From Xanthomarina sp. F2636L (GTDB taxonomy: Bacteria > Bacteroidota > Bacteroidia > Flavobacteriales > Flavobacteriaceae), in NCBI RefSeq assembly GCF_026410195.1, contig NZ_JAPMLM010000068.1, positions 315,001 through 379,000 on the forward strand: 64,000 bases of DNA. Direction: 5' to 3'. The position numbers were made by a program, and so were the translations under genes. Position 1 is the stretch's first letter; each line of letters begins with the position of its first letter. The notes below the pieces were generated by a model, which was not told the DNA's origin, did not search any database, and saw only the letters and a list, made by a program, of their open reading frames with translations. Of this stretch, positions 42,601 to 50,161 are shown piece by piece.

Positions 42601-44031
42601 CGCTACTAATTTGATGTTATGCTTTTTTGAAAATGAAATTAATACAGGATTTACTCGATTTTCATCTTCCTGATTGTGACGCATTATCTCGATGTATAAA
42701 TCGTCTCCAAACTCTTCTTTCCACCAAAGCAGGGCCTCTTCTGCTTGATTTTCGCCAATATTTAAAACTTTACTTGGCACTTCTCCATAAAGGTTTCCTG
42801 TTAAAACAATCAGGTCTTGTTTGTATTGTTGAATGAGTTTTTTATCAATTCTAGGAACATAATAAAATCCATCTGTAAATGCATGAGAAGATAGTTTAGC
42901 TAAATTATGATACCCTTTTTTAGTTTTAGCAAGAAGTATAATTTGGTAGCCATTGTCTTTTCTAGATTTATCTAAATGATCTTCACAAACAAAAAACTCA
43001 CAACCTAGAATAGGTTTTACCTCTTTTAAAGTTGGGGATTCGCCTCTTTCAACAGCCTCCTTGTTTTTGGTTTGAACCATTTTATTATGATTACTTGCAG
43101 CTTTCACAAAATGAAAAGCTCCCATCATATTTGCGTGATCCGTTAAAGCAACTGCTGGCATATTTTGTTCTGCTGCAGCAGCTACCAAAGCAGGAACACT
43201 AATAGTAGATTGTAAAACTGAAAACTGAGAATGATTATGAAGGTGAACAAATTCAACTTCTTCTAATTCTGAAATATTTTCTTTTATTTCAGCATCTGAA
43301 AGATCAACGGACTGTTGTTCTTGTATACGTTTATTGATTTTAGCACTTTCCTGTTTTAGGTTGATATGCTTTAAACCAATGAGCTTAATTTCTTGTGGAT
43401 TGGCTTCAGAGAAATTCTTGAAGTAATCAGGCTGAACATCTAATTCTTCTTTTGTATATTCTTGTCTTCGGATTAATTCTAAAAAACAACGCGTGGTTGC
43501 CTCTACATCGGCAGTTGCATTATGTGCCTCAGCAAAAGGTTGATTAAATAAATATTGATGTAACTCTGTTAAGGTTGGTAGTTTAAACTTTCCATAACGC
43601 CCACCTGGAAGCTGGCAAAGTGCGGCTGTATGTTCTGTACACGTATCTAAAACCGGTAGTTCCTGTAAAGGGTTTTCTATGTTTTCCCTAACAAACTCGG
43701 CTCCCATTATATTCAGGTCGAATTTAACATTTTGTCCAACAACAAATTTTGCTTTAGACAGAGCTTCGTTAAATTTCTCTAACATAACTACTAAAGGCAC
43801 ACCTTGCTCCTGGGCTAATTCTGTAGAAATACCATGAATTTTCTCGGCATCGTAAGGGATATTAAAACCTTCAGGTTGGATTAAATAATCTTGATGCTCT
43901 ATACAGTTTCCCATGTCGTCATGCAACTGCCATGCAATTTGAATACATCTTGGCCAGTTATCTGTATCTGTAATTGGTGCATCCCAACGTTTTGGTAATC
44001 CTGTGGTTTCGGTATCGAAAATTAAATACAT
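39643..44031 (-). CDS. dnaE: DNA polymerase III alpha subunit with fused N-terminal proofreading exonuclease
   Basis: From ATG 44031 the protein has 1462 residues. It begins with a DEDDh exonuclease (D-T-E-T-T-G near residue 6, ending H-N-A-T-A-D-V-E), then a PHP domain (H-L-H-N-H-S). The polymerase core contains the catalytic P-D-I-D-I-D-F-D-D, followed by an OB fold near the end. Bacteroidota often carry the exonuclease fused to DnaE, whereas E. coli uses separate DnaQ. The upstream GTG at 44103 would add 24 residues before D-T-E-T-T-G and is rejected. It is the essential replicase. Confidence 0.93.
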   Translation of the reverse strand: MYLIFDTETTGLPKRWDAPITDTDNWPRCIQIAWQLHDDMGNCIEHQDYLIQPEGFNIPYDAEKIHGISTELAQEQGVPLVVMLEKFNEALSKAKFVVGQNVKFDLNIMGAEFVRENIENPLQELPVLDTCTEHTAALCQLPGGRYGKFKLPTLTELHQYLFNQPFAEAHNATADVEATTRCFLELIRRQEYTKEELDVQPDYFKNFSEANPQEIKLIGLKHINLKQESAKINKRIQEQQSVDLSDAEIKENISELEEVEFVHLHNHSQFSVLQSTISVPALVAAAAEQNMPAVALTDHANMMGAFHFVKAASNHNKMVQTKNKEAVERGESPTLKEVKPILGCEFFVCEDHLDKSRKDNGYQIILLAKTKKGYHNLAKLSSHAFTDGFYYVPRIDKKLIQQYKQDLIVLTGNLYGEVPSKVLNIGENQAEEALLWWKEEFGDDLYIEIMRHNQEDENRVNPVLISFSKKHNIKLVASNNTYYAKQDDANAHDILLCVKDGEKQATPIGRGRGYRYGLPNEEYYFKSSEEMKELFKDIPEAISNIQEVVDKVESYELARDVLLPAFDIPEKFKDTADLEDNGKRGENAFLRHLTYEGAKKRYGEELTEEVIERLDFELSVIENTGYPGYFLIVEDFIREARKMDVSVGPGRGSAAGSVVAYCLWITNIDPLKYDLLFERFLNPDRVSMPDIDIDFDDEGRSRVMDYVIEKYGSNQVAQIITYGTMAAKSSIRDTARVLDLPLFDADRIAKLIPTMSKLRKIFGADEKGLKNMFRSEDLEKVNQLLNISDGDDLEAETVNLARMLEGSVRNTGIHACGVIITPDDITKFVPVSTAKDSDLYVTQFDNSVVEDAGLLKMDFLGLKTLTLIKDTVKIVKAKHNIDLDPDSFPLDDEKTYELFQKGETVGVFQYESPGMQKHLKELKPSVFEDLIAMNALYRPGPMEYIPSFTKRKHGLEEIDYDLPAMEEYLKETYGITVYQEQVMLLSQKLADFTKGEADVLRKAMGKKQIAVLDKMKPKFIAQAEAKGHDAKKLEKIWKDWEAFASYAFNKSHSTCYAWIAYQTAYLKAHYPAEYMAAVLSNNMNDIKQVTFFMEECKRMKLNVLGPDINESYYKFSVNQDYAVRFGMGAIKGVGHGAVKTIVENRKDDGHYKSIFDFAKRIDLRAANKKAFENLALAGGFDCFNNTHRAQYFQDEGDGITFLEKAIKYGAKHQDNENSAQVSLFGEASDVQIEEPLVPPCEEWGTMEKLAREKEVVGIYISGHPLDDFKVEMKTFCNANLALLRDLEPFVNRELTFGGVVSDVQHRVSKQGKGWATFIVEDYTDSFEFRIFGEEYLKFRHFLLKNSFVYVKMFVREGWINRETGSKSDPRIQFNSFQLLHDVMDTYARKLSIQLQISDLEDNRISKLKELFTMHKGDNLLNFIIYDTEEQIKLTMPSRKQKIKISQELLEELEQNGVFYKLN

Positions 44032-44120
44032 ATGGTGTTTTCTTGAGAATAAATAAGAATGATAAAAATATGAAAAATTGCTCTTTAAGAATGTTAAAAT
44101 CACAAACAGTTGTAAACAAA

Positions 44121-44150
44121 AAAACCAGAGAAGTTAGCTTCTCTGGTTTT
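44121..44150 (-). terminator. Rho-independent terminator after the DUF6252-like gene
   Basis: A 13-bp perfect stem AAAACCAGAGAAG / CTTCTCTGGTTTT with a TTAG loop, 33 nt after the lipoprotein stop. On the minus strand it ends in a run of T, and it lies 90 nt before the dnaE start. Confidence 0.9.
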
Positions 44151-44183
44151 CTGTAATTTCATTTAAATTTATTTCTAAGCACT

Positions 44184-45425
44184 TTAATTTAACACATAAC
44201 TAGAAAGTGTATTAGCACCTTCATCTGTGATATATTCAATTAAACCTACATCTTTAGCATAATAATACTGAGTTGTAACTTCAACGCCTGCACCTGTTGT
44301 TATTAATTCAATATGAATAACATTATTATAGTTTACACCTTCAACAGTTCTTGATAAGTCACGTCCTATCATTTCAAACGCATAGACAGCATCCACAAGT
44401 GTATCTGGAATATTTGGCTGACCTGGTTCTGGAGTATAAGAAATAGTATAAGACACATTAGACTCCCATGTTTCTCCAACAATTGCATCATCTTTTATCA
44501 TGTTAACAGTGTATGGTGTTGCAGAAAATTGATATCCAGGAACGGAACCCGACATTTCAGCTCTTACATAATAATTTGGACCACTTTTTCTTAACCAAGA
44601 TGGCGCTCCATATAAATCATCAAAAGCATAATATTCTAAACTATCAAATATTTCAGTTCCAGTAATTGTATATGTTTGCTCACCACTAGCCATAGTATTA
44701 TAAGTCCATGAATTATTAATAGCTCTTGGCCAATAGTCTGATTCTGTAGCATCGCAGTTTAAAACATCTATTATACCTTGTAAAACCCCAGAATCATCTC
44801 CACAAGCAATTTGCTGATCTATCAAAGCTGTTTTGTATGCGTTACAAGCTGTTGAATAATTAGCATCTCCAGGATTTGTAGTATTATATAATTGAGCGGC
44901 TACTGCAGTTGCAGCTACTGCCTCATCACAAGACATTAATCCAGGTCCTGAAGAAAATGGAATTGGAATATTGTAAAAAATTCCTTGACTAAAGTTAACC
45001 GTTTTAGTTCCAGAAACAGAATAAGCATTAAACCAAAATTTTCCTGAAATAGAATTATTGATTTGATTGAATTCTGTAATTTCTATAATTCCATCTGGCG
45101 GATACAACTCAATATCCTGATCAGGCAAATTATTTGTTGAATATTCTTCAAGAGTAGAACTTATTAAAACAGCTTCATTTGTATCATTTTCACCTAAAAG
45201 ATAAGTTCCTACAGAAAAAGAAGACACTTGTAAGTTAATTGTTTCGTAATTATTATTTCCAGTGATTATCGATTTACCATTTTCATTAATGTATGCTCTA
45301 TAAGACACTGCTTTCCATGTTGAACCGTCTTTTTTACCCTGCATTGCTGGAGAATTAAACTCAATTTCATCTCCGCAACTCACCAAAGTAAAGATGGCTA
45401 ATGCAAATACAAATAACTTTTTCAT
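44184..45425 (-). CDS. Lipoprotein, DUF6252-like N-terminus
   Basis: The 413-residue protein has a lipoprotein signal peptide with Cys17 in T-L-V-S-C-G. The N-terminal half (about 20-150), with D-G-S-T-W-K-A-V-S-Y and a I-S-G-K-F-W-F-N-A motif, resembles DUF6252. A Cys-containing central part with A-C-N-A-Y-K-T-A-L follows, then a C-terminal half with a W-T-Y-N-T segment like that of other Bacteroidota surface lipoproteins. Function is unknown. A consensus promoter is at 45453-45480 and a terminator follows, so it is transcribed alone. Confidence 0.65.
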   Translation of the reverse strand: MKKLFVFALAIFTLVSCGDEIEFNSPAMQGKKDGSTWKAVSYRAYINENGKSIITGNNNYETINLQVSSFSVGTYLLGENDTNEAVLISSTLEEYSTNNLPDQDIELYPPDGIIEITEFNQINNSISGKFWFNAYSVSGTKTVNFSQGIFYNIPIPFSSGPGLMSCDEAVAATAVAAQLYNTTNPGDANYSTACNAYKTALIDQQIACGDDSGVLQGIIDVLNCDATESDYWPRAINNSWTYNTMASGEQTYTITGTEIFDSLEYYAFDDLYGAPSWLRKSGPNYYVRAEMSGSVPGYQFSATPYTVNMIKDDAIVGETWESNVSYTISYTPEPGQPNIPDTLVDAVYAFEMIGRDLSRTVEGVNYNNVIHIELITTGAGVEVTTQYYYAKDVGLIEYITDEGANTLSSYVLN

Positions 45426-45452
45426 ATGTAATTTTAATATTTATTAAGAACT

Positions 45453-45480
45453 CAAAAATAAGATAAAAAAAAACAACCAA
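45453..45480 (-). promoter_or_regulatory. Promoter of the DUF6252-like lipoprotein gene
   Basis: On the minus strand TTG (45480-45478), 17 nt, then TATTTTTG (45460-45453) fits the Bacteroidota consensus. It lies 28 nt from the start codon. Confidence 0.65.
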
Positions 45481-45499
45481 TTACTTTTTATATAAAAAG

Positions 45500-45528
45500 T
45501 TGAAATTTAAAAATTTATAGTATCTTTG
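45500..45528 (+). promoter_or_regulatory. Promoter of the rpsP operon
   Basis: TTG (45500-45502), 18 nt, then TATCTTTG (45521-45528) is a full match to the Bacteroidota promoter consensus, 47 nt before the rpsP start. The leader between them (about 40 nt) is G/C-richer than its surroundings. Confidence 0.85.
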
Positions 45529-45574
45529 CACCCTTATTAATAATCGAGGTCGCGAACCTCACTAATTAATTTAT

Positions 45575-46096
45575 ATGTCAGTTAAAATAAGATTACAAAG
45601 ACACGGGAAAAAAGGGAAACCTTACTATTGGATTGTTGCAGCAGATGCTAGATCTAAAAGAGATGGTAAATACTTAGAAAAAATAGGTGCTTACAATCCA
45701 AACACAAATCCAGCAACTATTGAATTAGATGTTGATGGAGCTGTTAAGTGGTTACAGAATGGTGCACAACCAACTGATACTGCTAAAGCAATTTTATCTT
45801 ACAAAGGCGCAATGCTTAAAAATCACCTTGCAGGTGGTGTAAGAAAAGGAGCTTTAACTGAAGAACAAGCTGAAGCAAAATTTACTGCTTGGTTAGATGA
45901 AAAAGCTAGTAAAGTTGGTGCAAAAACTGATGGTTTAGCAAAAGCTGAAGCTGAAGCAAAAGCAAAAGCTTTTGAAGCTGAAAAAGCAGCTAATGAAGCT
46001 CGTATTGCAGCTAATACACCTGTAGAGGAAGTTGTTGAAGAGGTAGCTGAAGATGCTCCAGCAGCAGAAGCAGACGCTTCAAACGAAGAAGAATAA
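45575..46096 (+). CDS. rpsP: 30S ribosomal protein S16 with C-terminal extension
   Basis: The 173-residue protein starts M-S-V-K-I-R-L-Q-R-H-G and has the S16 core with Y-Y-W-I-V-A-A-D and E-K-I-G-A-Y-N-P-N-T-N in its first 85 residues. The rest is an Ala/Glu/Lys-rich extension (about 90-173) with many A-E-A-K and E-E-V repeats. Core-only S16 is about 80-90 residues; long acidic and Ala-rich tails are common in Bacteroidota. It is the first gene of a cluster with rimM and trmN6, but it has its own terminator. Confidence 0.96.
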   Translation: MSVKIRLQRHGKKGKPYYWIVAADARSKRDGKYLEKIGAYNPNTNPATIELDVDGAVKWLQNGAQPTDTAKAILSYKGAMLKNHLAGGVRKGALTEEQAEAKFTAWLDEKASKVGAKTDGLAKAEAEAKAKAFEAEKAANEARIAANTPVEEVVEEVAEDAPAAEADASNEEE

Positions 46097-46121
46097 AAAT
46101 AATTATTTTTTTATACTTTTG

Positions 46122-46150
46122 AACCCAGACTTATTAGGTCTGGGTTTTTT
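46122..46150 (+). terminator. Terminator after rpsP
   Basis: A 9-bp stem AACCCAGAC / GTCTGGGTT with a 7-nt loop and a following run of T, 26 nt after the rpsP stop. It partly isolates rpsP from rimM. Confidence 0.9.
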
Positions 46151-46164
46151 ATATCTACAAATGT

Positions 46165-46228
46165 TACATCGAGCGCAGTCGAGATACAATTAACCTGACA
46201 TTTTAAAGTTCTAGACTGCGTTTGAACA
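46165..46228. repeat. REP-like imperfect inverted repeat (TCGAGCGCAGTCGAGA type)
   Basis: TCGAGCGCAGTCGAGA (46169-46184) is itself a near-palindrome. A degenerate inverted copy, TCTAGACTGCGTTTGAA, lies at 46210-46226, so the two can form a larger stem over a loop of about 25 nt. TCGAGCGCAGTCGAGA-type sequences are scattered in many flavobacterial genomes between genes. It is the only such element in this window. It lies between the rpsP terminator and rimM. Confidence 0.5.
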
Positions 46229-46240
46229 GACAGAAACATC

Positions 46241-46771
46241 ATGCAAAAAGAAGATTGTTTTTATTTAGGTAAAATAGTATCAAAGTATAGTTTTAAAGGC
46301 GAACTTTTGATAAAACTAGACACAGATGAACCAGATTTATACGAAAACCTAGACGCCATGTTTATCGATTTACGTAATAACTTGGTACCATTTTTTATTG
46401 AATCTTCTCAGTTGCATAAATCCGATTTATTGCGTGTCCGATTTGAAGACGTAGATACAGAAGCCGACGCAGATGCATTAATAAAGTGTGATGTTTATTT
46501 ACCCTTAGAATTTTTACCAAAACTTGAAGGCGATAAGTTTTACTTTCATGAAGTTATTGGTTTTAAGGTACAAGACATCAACTATGGTGAAGTTGGGGTT
46601 ATAAAGTCTATTGACGATTCTACGGCTCAAGCACTTTTTGAAATAGATAGAGATGGTATTGAAATTTTAATTCCATTGAACGATGCCTTTATCAACAAAA
46701 TAGACAGAGACAATAAAACGGTTTTTGTAGAAACACCTGAAGGGCTTATAGATTTATATTTAGAAGAATAG
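46241..46771 (+). CDS. rimM: Ribosome maturation factor RimM
   Basis: The 176-residue protein has an N-terminal RimM domain with L-G-K-I-V-S-K-Y-S-F-K-G-E-L-L-I-K and a C-terminal PRC-barrel part with F-Y-F-H-E-V-I-G-F-K-V and I-P-L-N-D-A-F-I (the PRC-like signature). RimM binds 30S subunits through S19 during maturation. It follows rpsP as in many bacteria and is followed two bases later by trmN6. Confidence 0.92.
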   Translation: MQKEDCFYLGKIVSKYSFKGELLIKLDTDEPDLYENLDAMFIDLRNNLVPFFIESSQLHKSDLLRVRFEDVDTEADADALIKCDVYLPLEFLPKLEGDKFYFHEVIGFKVQDINYGEVGVIKSIDDSTAQALFEIDRDGIEILIPLNDAFINKIDRDNKTVFVETPEGLIDLYLEE

Positions 46772-46773
46772 CT

Positions 46774-47505
46774 GTGTCTAGAAAACCATTTCAATTCAAA
46801 CAATTCTCTATAAACCAAGATCGTTGTGCTATGAAAATTGGTACTGACGCTGTATTACTTGGCGCTTGGGCTTCTTTAGAGAAACAACCATTTTCTGTTT
46901 TAGATATTGGCGCAGGTACTGGCGTCTTGGCATTAATGTTAGCGCAAAGAAGCTGTGCAGTCCCGATAGATATAGAGATTATGGATGCTATTGAAATTGA
47001 TGATGATGCTTACGAACAGTGCGTAGATAATTTTGAACAATCTGATTGGGCTGACAGATTGTTTTGTTATCATGCGTCCCTGGAAGAATTTGCTGAGGAA
47101 ATAGAAGACAAATACGATCTCATTATTTCTAACCCTCCTTTTTATTCAGAAGATTATAAAACTGAAAACAACCAACGTGATTTAGCTCGTTTTGCAGATG
47201 CCATGCCTTTCGAACACCTTCTTGAAGGGGTCTCAAAGTTATTATCGGAGAACGGTTTATTTTCAGTTATTATTCCTTTTAAAGAGGAAGAACAATTTAT
47301 AGGATTAGCTTTAAGGGTTCAATTATTTCCTAATAGAATTTTACACATCAAAGGAACTCCAGCTTCAGAAATAAAGCGAAGTCTTATAGAGTTTTCATTC
47401 CATAAAACCAAACTAGACACAAAGGAACTTATTATAGAAACTTCAAGACATCAATATACTCTAGACTATATAAATTTGACAAAAGATTTTTATCTTAAGA
47501 TGTAA
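46774..47505 (+). CDS. trmN6: tRNA1(Val) (adenine(37)-N6)-methyltransferase-like enzyme
   Basis: The 243-residue class I methyltransferase has the SAM loop V-L-D-I-G-A-G-T-G-V-L-A, then the catalytic N-P-P-F (in I-I-S-N-P-P-F-Y) of N6-adenine methyltransferases. The N-terminal F-K-Q-F-S-I-N-Q-D-R-C-A-M-K-I-G-T-D segment is typical of TrmN6 (YfiC). The start is GTG at 46774, two bases after the rimM stop; it gives the correct family N-terminus. Confidence 0.85.
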   Translation: MSRKPFQFKQFSINQDRCAMKIGTDAVLLGAWASLEKQPFSVLDIGAGTGVLALMLAQRSCAVPIDIEIMDAIEIDDDAYEQCVDNFEQSDWADRLFCYHASLEEFAEEIEDKYDLIISNPPFYSEDYKTENNQRDLARFADAMPFEHLLEGVSKLLSENGLFSVIIPFKEEEQFIGLALRVQLFPNRILHIKGTPASEIKRSLIEFSFHKTKLDTKELIIETSRHQYTLDYINLTKDFYLKM

Positions 47506-47521
47506 CAAATTGTTACATTTG
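47500..47521 (+). promoter_or_regulatory. 19-nt palindrome overlapping a -7 box upstream of the acyl-CoA dehydrogenase
   Basis: ATGTAACAAATTGTTACAT (47500-47518) is a perfect 9-1-9 palindrome that starts at the trmN6 stop. It overlaps TACATTTG (47514-47521), a consensus Bacteroidota -7 element, 25 nt before the dehydrogenase ATG. An operator covering the -7 box points to a repressor. No -33 TTG is at the normal distance, so the promoter itself is less certain. Confidence 0.5.
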
Positions 47522-47545
47522 CTATTCTAACATAAAGATTTAAAA

Positions 47546-48724
47546 ATGAAGCCTGATTTATTTGAAGCTCCTGATTACTATAATCTAGACGAATTATTAA
47601 CCGACGAACATAAATTAGTACGTGATGCTGCCAGAGAATGGGTAAAACGCGACGTATCTCCTATTATAGAAGAATATGCCCAAAAGGCAGAGTTTCCGAA
47701 ACAAATTATTAATGGTTTAGCTGAAATAGGTGCTTTTGGCCCATATATTCCACACGAATATGGTGGCGCTGGATTGGACCAAATTTCTTATGGCTTAATC
47801 ATGCAAGAAATTGAACGTGGAGACTCTGGAGTTCGTAGTACGGCATCTGTACAATCCTCTTTAGTGATGTATCCTATTTGGAAATACGGAAACGAAGCTC
47901 AACGTAATAAGTATTTACCAAAATTAGCATCTGGAGAATGGATAGGTTCTTTTGGATTAACAGAACCAGATCATGGGTCTAATCCTGGGGGAATGACTAC
48001 AAATTTCAAAGATATGGGTGACCATTATCTTTTAAATGGGGCTAAAATGTGGATTTCTAACGCGCCATTTTGTCAAATAGCAGTGGTTTGGGCTAAAAAT
48101 GAAGAAGGCCGAATTCACGGTTTAATTGTGGAACGTGGTATGGAAGGGTTTTCAACCCCAGAAACACATAATAAATGGTCGCTACGTGCATCTGCCACCG
48201 GCGAACTTATTTTTGATAACGTAAAAATCCCTAAAGAAAACTTATTACCAAACAAATCTGGATTAGGTGCACCACTTGGTTGTTTAGATTCGGCTCGTTT
48301 CGGAATTGCTTGGGGAGCCATTGGTGCCGCTATGGATTGTTACGATACGGCTCTACGCTACAGTAAAGAACGTTTGCAATTTGGAAAACCAATTGGTCAG
48401 TTTCAATTGCAACAAAAGAAATTAGCTGAAATGATTACAGAAATCACAAAAGCTCAATTATTAGCCTGGAGACTTGGTGTGATGCGTGAAAACGGCACAG
48501 CAACCTCGGCACAAATATCTATGGCAAAACGTAACAATGTGGATATGGCTATCAACATTGCTCGAGAAGCTAGACAAATGCTAGGTGGAATGGGAATTAC
48601 TGGAGAATACTCTATTATGCGTCATTCAATGAACTTAGAGAGTGTTATTACTTACGAAGGAACTCACGATATCCACTTACTTATTACAGGTTTGGATGTG
48701 ACTGGTTTAAACGCTTTCAAATAG
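47546..48724 (+). CDS. Acyl-CoA dehydrogenase, glutaryl-CoA dehydrogenase type
   Basis: This 392-residue flavoprotein contains S-T-A-S-V-Q-S-S-L-V-M-Y-P-I, L-T-E-P-D-H-G-S-N-P-G-G-M (FAD/substrate region) and the catalytic glutamate in Y-E-G-T-H-D-I-H. These features fit glutaryl-CoA dehydrogenase more closely than short-chain enzymes. It would oxidise and decarboxylate glutaryl-CoA to crotonyl-CoA in lysine/tryptophan degradation, using electron-transfer flavoprotein. Other acyl-CoA substrates are possible. It is probably transcribed alone, ended by a terminator at 48800. Confidence 0.85.
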   Translation: MKPDLFEAPDYYNLDELLTDEHKLVRDAAREWVKRDVSPIIEEYAQKAEFPKQIINGLAEIGAFGPYIPHEYGGAGLDQISYGLIMQEIERGDSGVRSTASVQSSLVMYPIWKYGNEAQRNKYLPKLASGEWIGSFGLTEPDHGSNPGGMTTNFKDMGDHYLLNGAKMWISNAPFCQIAVVWAKNEEGRIHGLIVERGMEGFSTPETHNKWSLRASATGELIFDNVKIPKENLLPNKSGLGAPLGCLDSARFGIAWGAIGAAMDCYDTALRYSKERLQFGKPIGQFQLQQKKLAEMITEITKAQLLAWRLGVMRENGTATSAQISMAKRNNVDMAINIAREARQMLGGMGITGEYSIMRHSMNLESVITYEGTHDIHLLITGLDVTGLNAFK

Positions 48725-48799
48725 AACCTAAAACACATTTAATTATCTCACTCGGGTAACATCTGACTGAAATAATTTTAAAAAACTGAAAAATTACAA

Positions 48800-48830
48800 G
48801 AATGCTTCTCTTTTTGGGAAGCATTTTTTT
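48800..48830 (+). terminator. Terminator after the acyl-CoA dehydrogenase
   Basis: AATGCTTC / GAAGCATT with a 9-nt loop and a run of T lies 75 nt after the dehydrogenase stop. It overlaps an ATG at 48802 that could be mistaken for the next gene's start. Confidence 0.85.
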
Positions 48831-48855
48831 ATACTTTTTTGTTTACATTTACTTT

Positions 48856-49755
48856 ATGCTTTCAAGTAAAAAACGATTAGATAGAGCTTTCAAAAATGCT
48901 AAGATTATCAACTTTGATGATTCTAGCAAGTTTATCTTATTTAGCGATTGCCATCGGGGAGATAATAGTTTTGCAGACGATTTTGCTAACAACAGAAACA
49001 TTTATTTCCATGCTCTAAAACATTATTATTCTGAAGGATTTCAGTATTGTGAAATTGGAGATGGTGATGAACTTTGGGAAAACACATCCTTTAAGCCTAT
49101 TTTTGAAGCTCATAAGAATGTTTATTTACTCATGAAACTGTTTCATGAGCAAGAAAGACTTCATTTAATCTGGGGAAATCATGATATGGTTTACCAAAAT
49201 CCTGACTATGTGGAAAAAAACCTATCCACTTATTTCGAACCAAAACTAGGAGAAGATGTCGAATTGTTTTGTAATGCAAAATATCATGAAGGCATTATCT
49301 TAAAGCACAAAGAAAGTCAGCAAGAAGTGTTTTTAACCCACGGACATCAAGCAGATTGGTGGAATTATACGTTTTGGAAATTTAGCCGTTTTATGGTTCG
49401 AGTGTTATGGAAACCCTTAAATGTGATGGGAATTGCAGATCCAACAAGTCCTGCTAAAAACTACAAAGAACTGATTAAAGTTGAACGCCGAACAAAAAAA
49501 TGGATTATAGATAATAATAATTTACTAACTATTACCGGCCATACCCATAGACCTCGTTTTCCAAATCCTGGAGAGATTGCCTATTTTAACGATGGTAGCT
49601 GCGTACATCCAAGAAGCATTACTGGAATAGAAATAGAAAATGGCGAAATTTCTTTAATCAAATGGTATATAGATACGACTGAAACTGGCACGCTTCAAAT
49701 TGTAAGAGTTTTATTGGAAGGACCTAGAAAATTGATGGATTATAAAACGGTATAA
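48856..49755 (+). CDS. Metallophosphoesterase (LpxH/UDP-diacylglucosamine-pyrophosphatase-like)
   Basis: From ATG 48856 the product is 299 residues. The calcineurin-like metal sites are visible: S-D-C-H-R-G-D, G-D-G-D-E-L-W, W-G-N-H-D and T-H-G-H-Q-A-D-W, ending in T-G-H-T-H-R-P. Substrates may be lipid A precursors or other phosphoesters; the distribution is not specific to LpxH. The longer frame from 48802 starts inside the preceding terminator and adds a hydrophobic stretch, so it is rejected as the start. Confidence 0.85.
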   Translation: MLSSKKRLDRAFKNAKIINFDDSSKFILFSDCHRGDNSFADDFANNRNIYFHALKHYYSEGFQYCEIGDGDELWENTSFKPIFEAHKNVYLLMKLFHEQERLHLIWGNHDMVYQNPDYVEKNLSTYFEPKLGEDVELFCNAKYHEGIILKHKESQQEVFLTHGHQADWWNYTFWKFSRFMVRVLWKPLNVMGIADPTSPAKNYKELIKVERRTKKWIIDNNNLLTITGHTHRPRFPNPGEIAYFNDGSCVHPRSITGIEIENGEISLIKWYIDTTETGTLQIVRVLLEGPRKLMDYKTV

Positions 49756-49809
49756 CTAAAAAAACCTTTTCTAATCGAACATGAAATTACTGCCTTCGTA
49801 GGAATTTAA

Positions 49810-50142
49810 TTAACTTTCTGGAGCCAATTCCACTTCTAAACCTTCCATTTCTGGGGTAATTTGAATTTGACAACCTAATCGGGAATTATCTTTAACGTAA
49901 AAAGCTTCGCTTAACATGGCTTCTTCATCGTCTTGTTTTTCTGGTAATACTGTATCACTTAATACATAGCATTGACAAGATGCACACATAGCCATTCCAC
50001 CACAAATACCGATGGTTCCTTCTGGAGCTAATTCATAACTTCTTACCACTTCCATTAAATTCATTGCCATATCTGTTGGAGCTAATATTTCGTGGGCAAC
50101 TCCTTCTCTATCAATAATTTTTATGTTTACATCTTGTTCCAT
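49810..50142 (-). CDS. [2Fe-2S] ferredoxin, adrenodoxin type
   Basis: The 110-residue ferredoxin has cluster ligands C47, C53, C56 and C91 in the pattern C-x5-C-x2-C-x34-C (G-I-C-G-G-M-A-M-C-A-S-C, then L-G-C-Q-I). It also has the E-E-A-M-L motif typical of adrenodoxin-type proteins. It transfers single electrons. It lies 19 nt after the ferredoxin reductase gene on the same strand, and the two are probably expressed together under a CRP-like site upstream. Confidence 0.9.
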   Translation of the reverse strand: MEQDVNIKIIDREGVAHEILAPTDMAMNLMEVVRSYELAPEGTIGICGGMAMCASCQCYVLSDTVLPEKQDDEEAMLSEAFYVKDNSRLGCQIQITPEMEGLEVELAPES

Positions 50143-50161
50143 ATAAATAACTAGCTAATGA

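Noticed and set aside
44032-44103. GTG 44103 as dnaE start
   Set aside because: It adds 24 residues with no family counterpart before the exonuclease's first strand, and ATG 44031 directly precedes Y-L-I-F-D-T-E-T-T-G.
48802-48855. ATG 48802 as metallophosphoesterase start
   Set aside because: It lies inside the terminator hairpin of the preceding gene. The extra N-terminal residues are the translated terminator and T-run.
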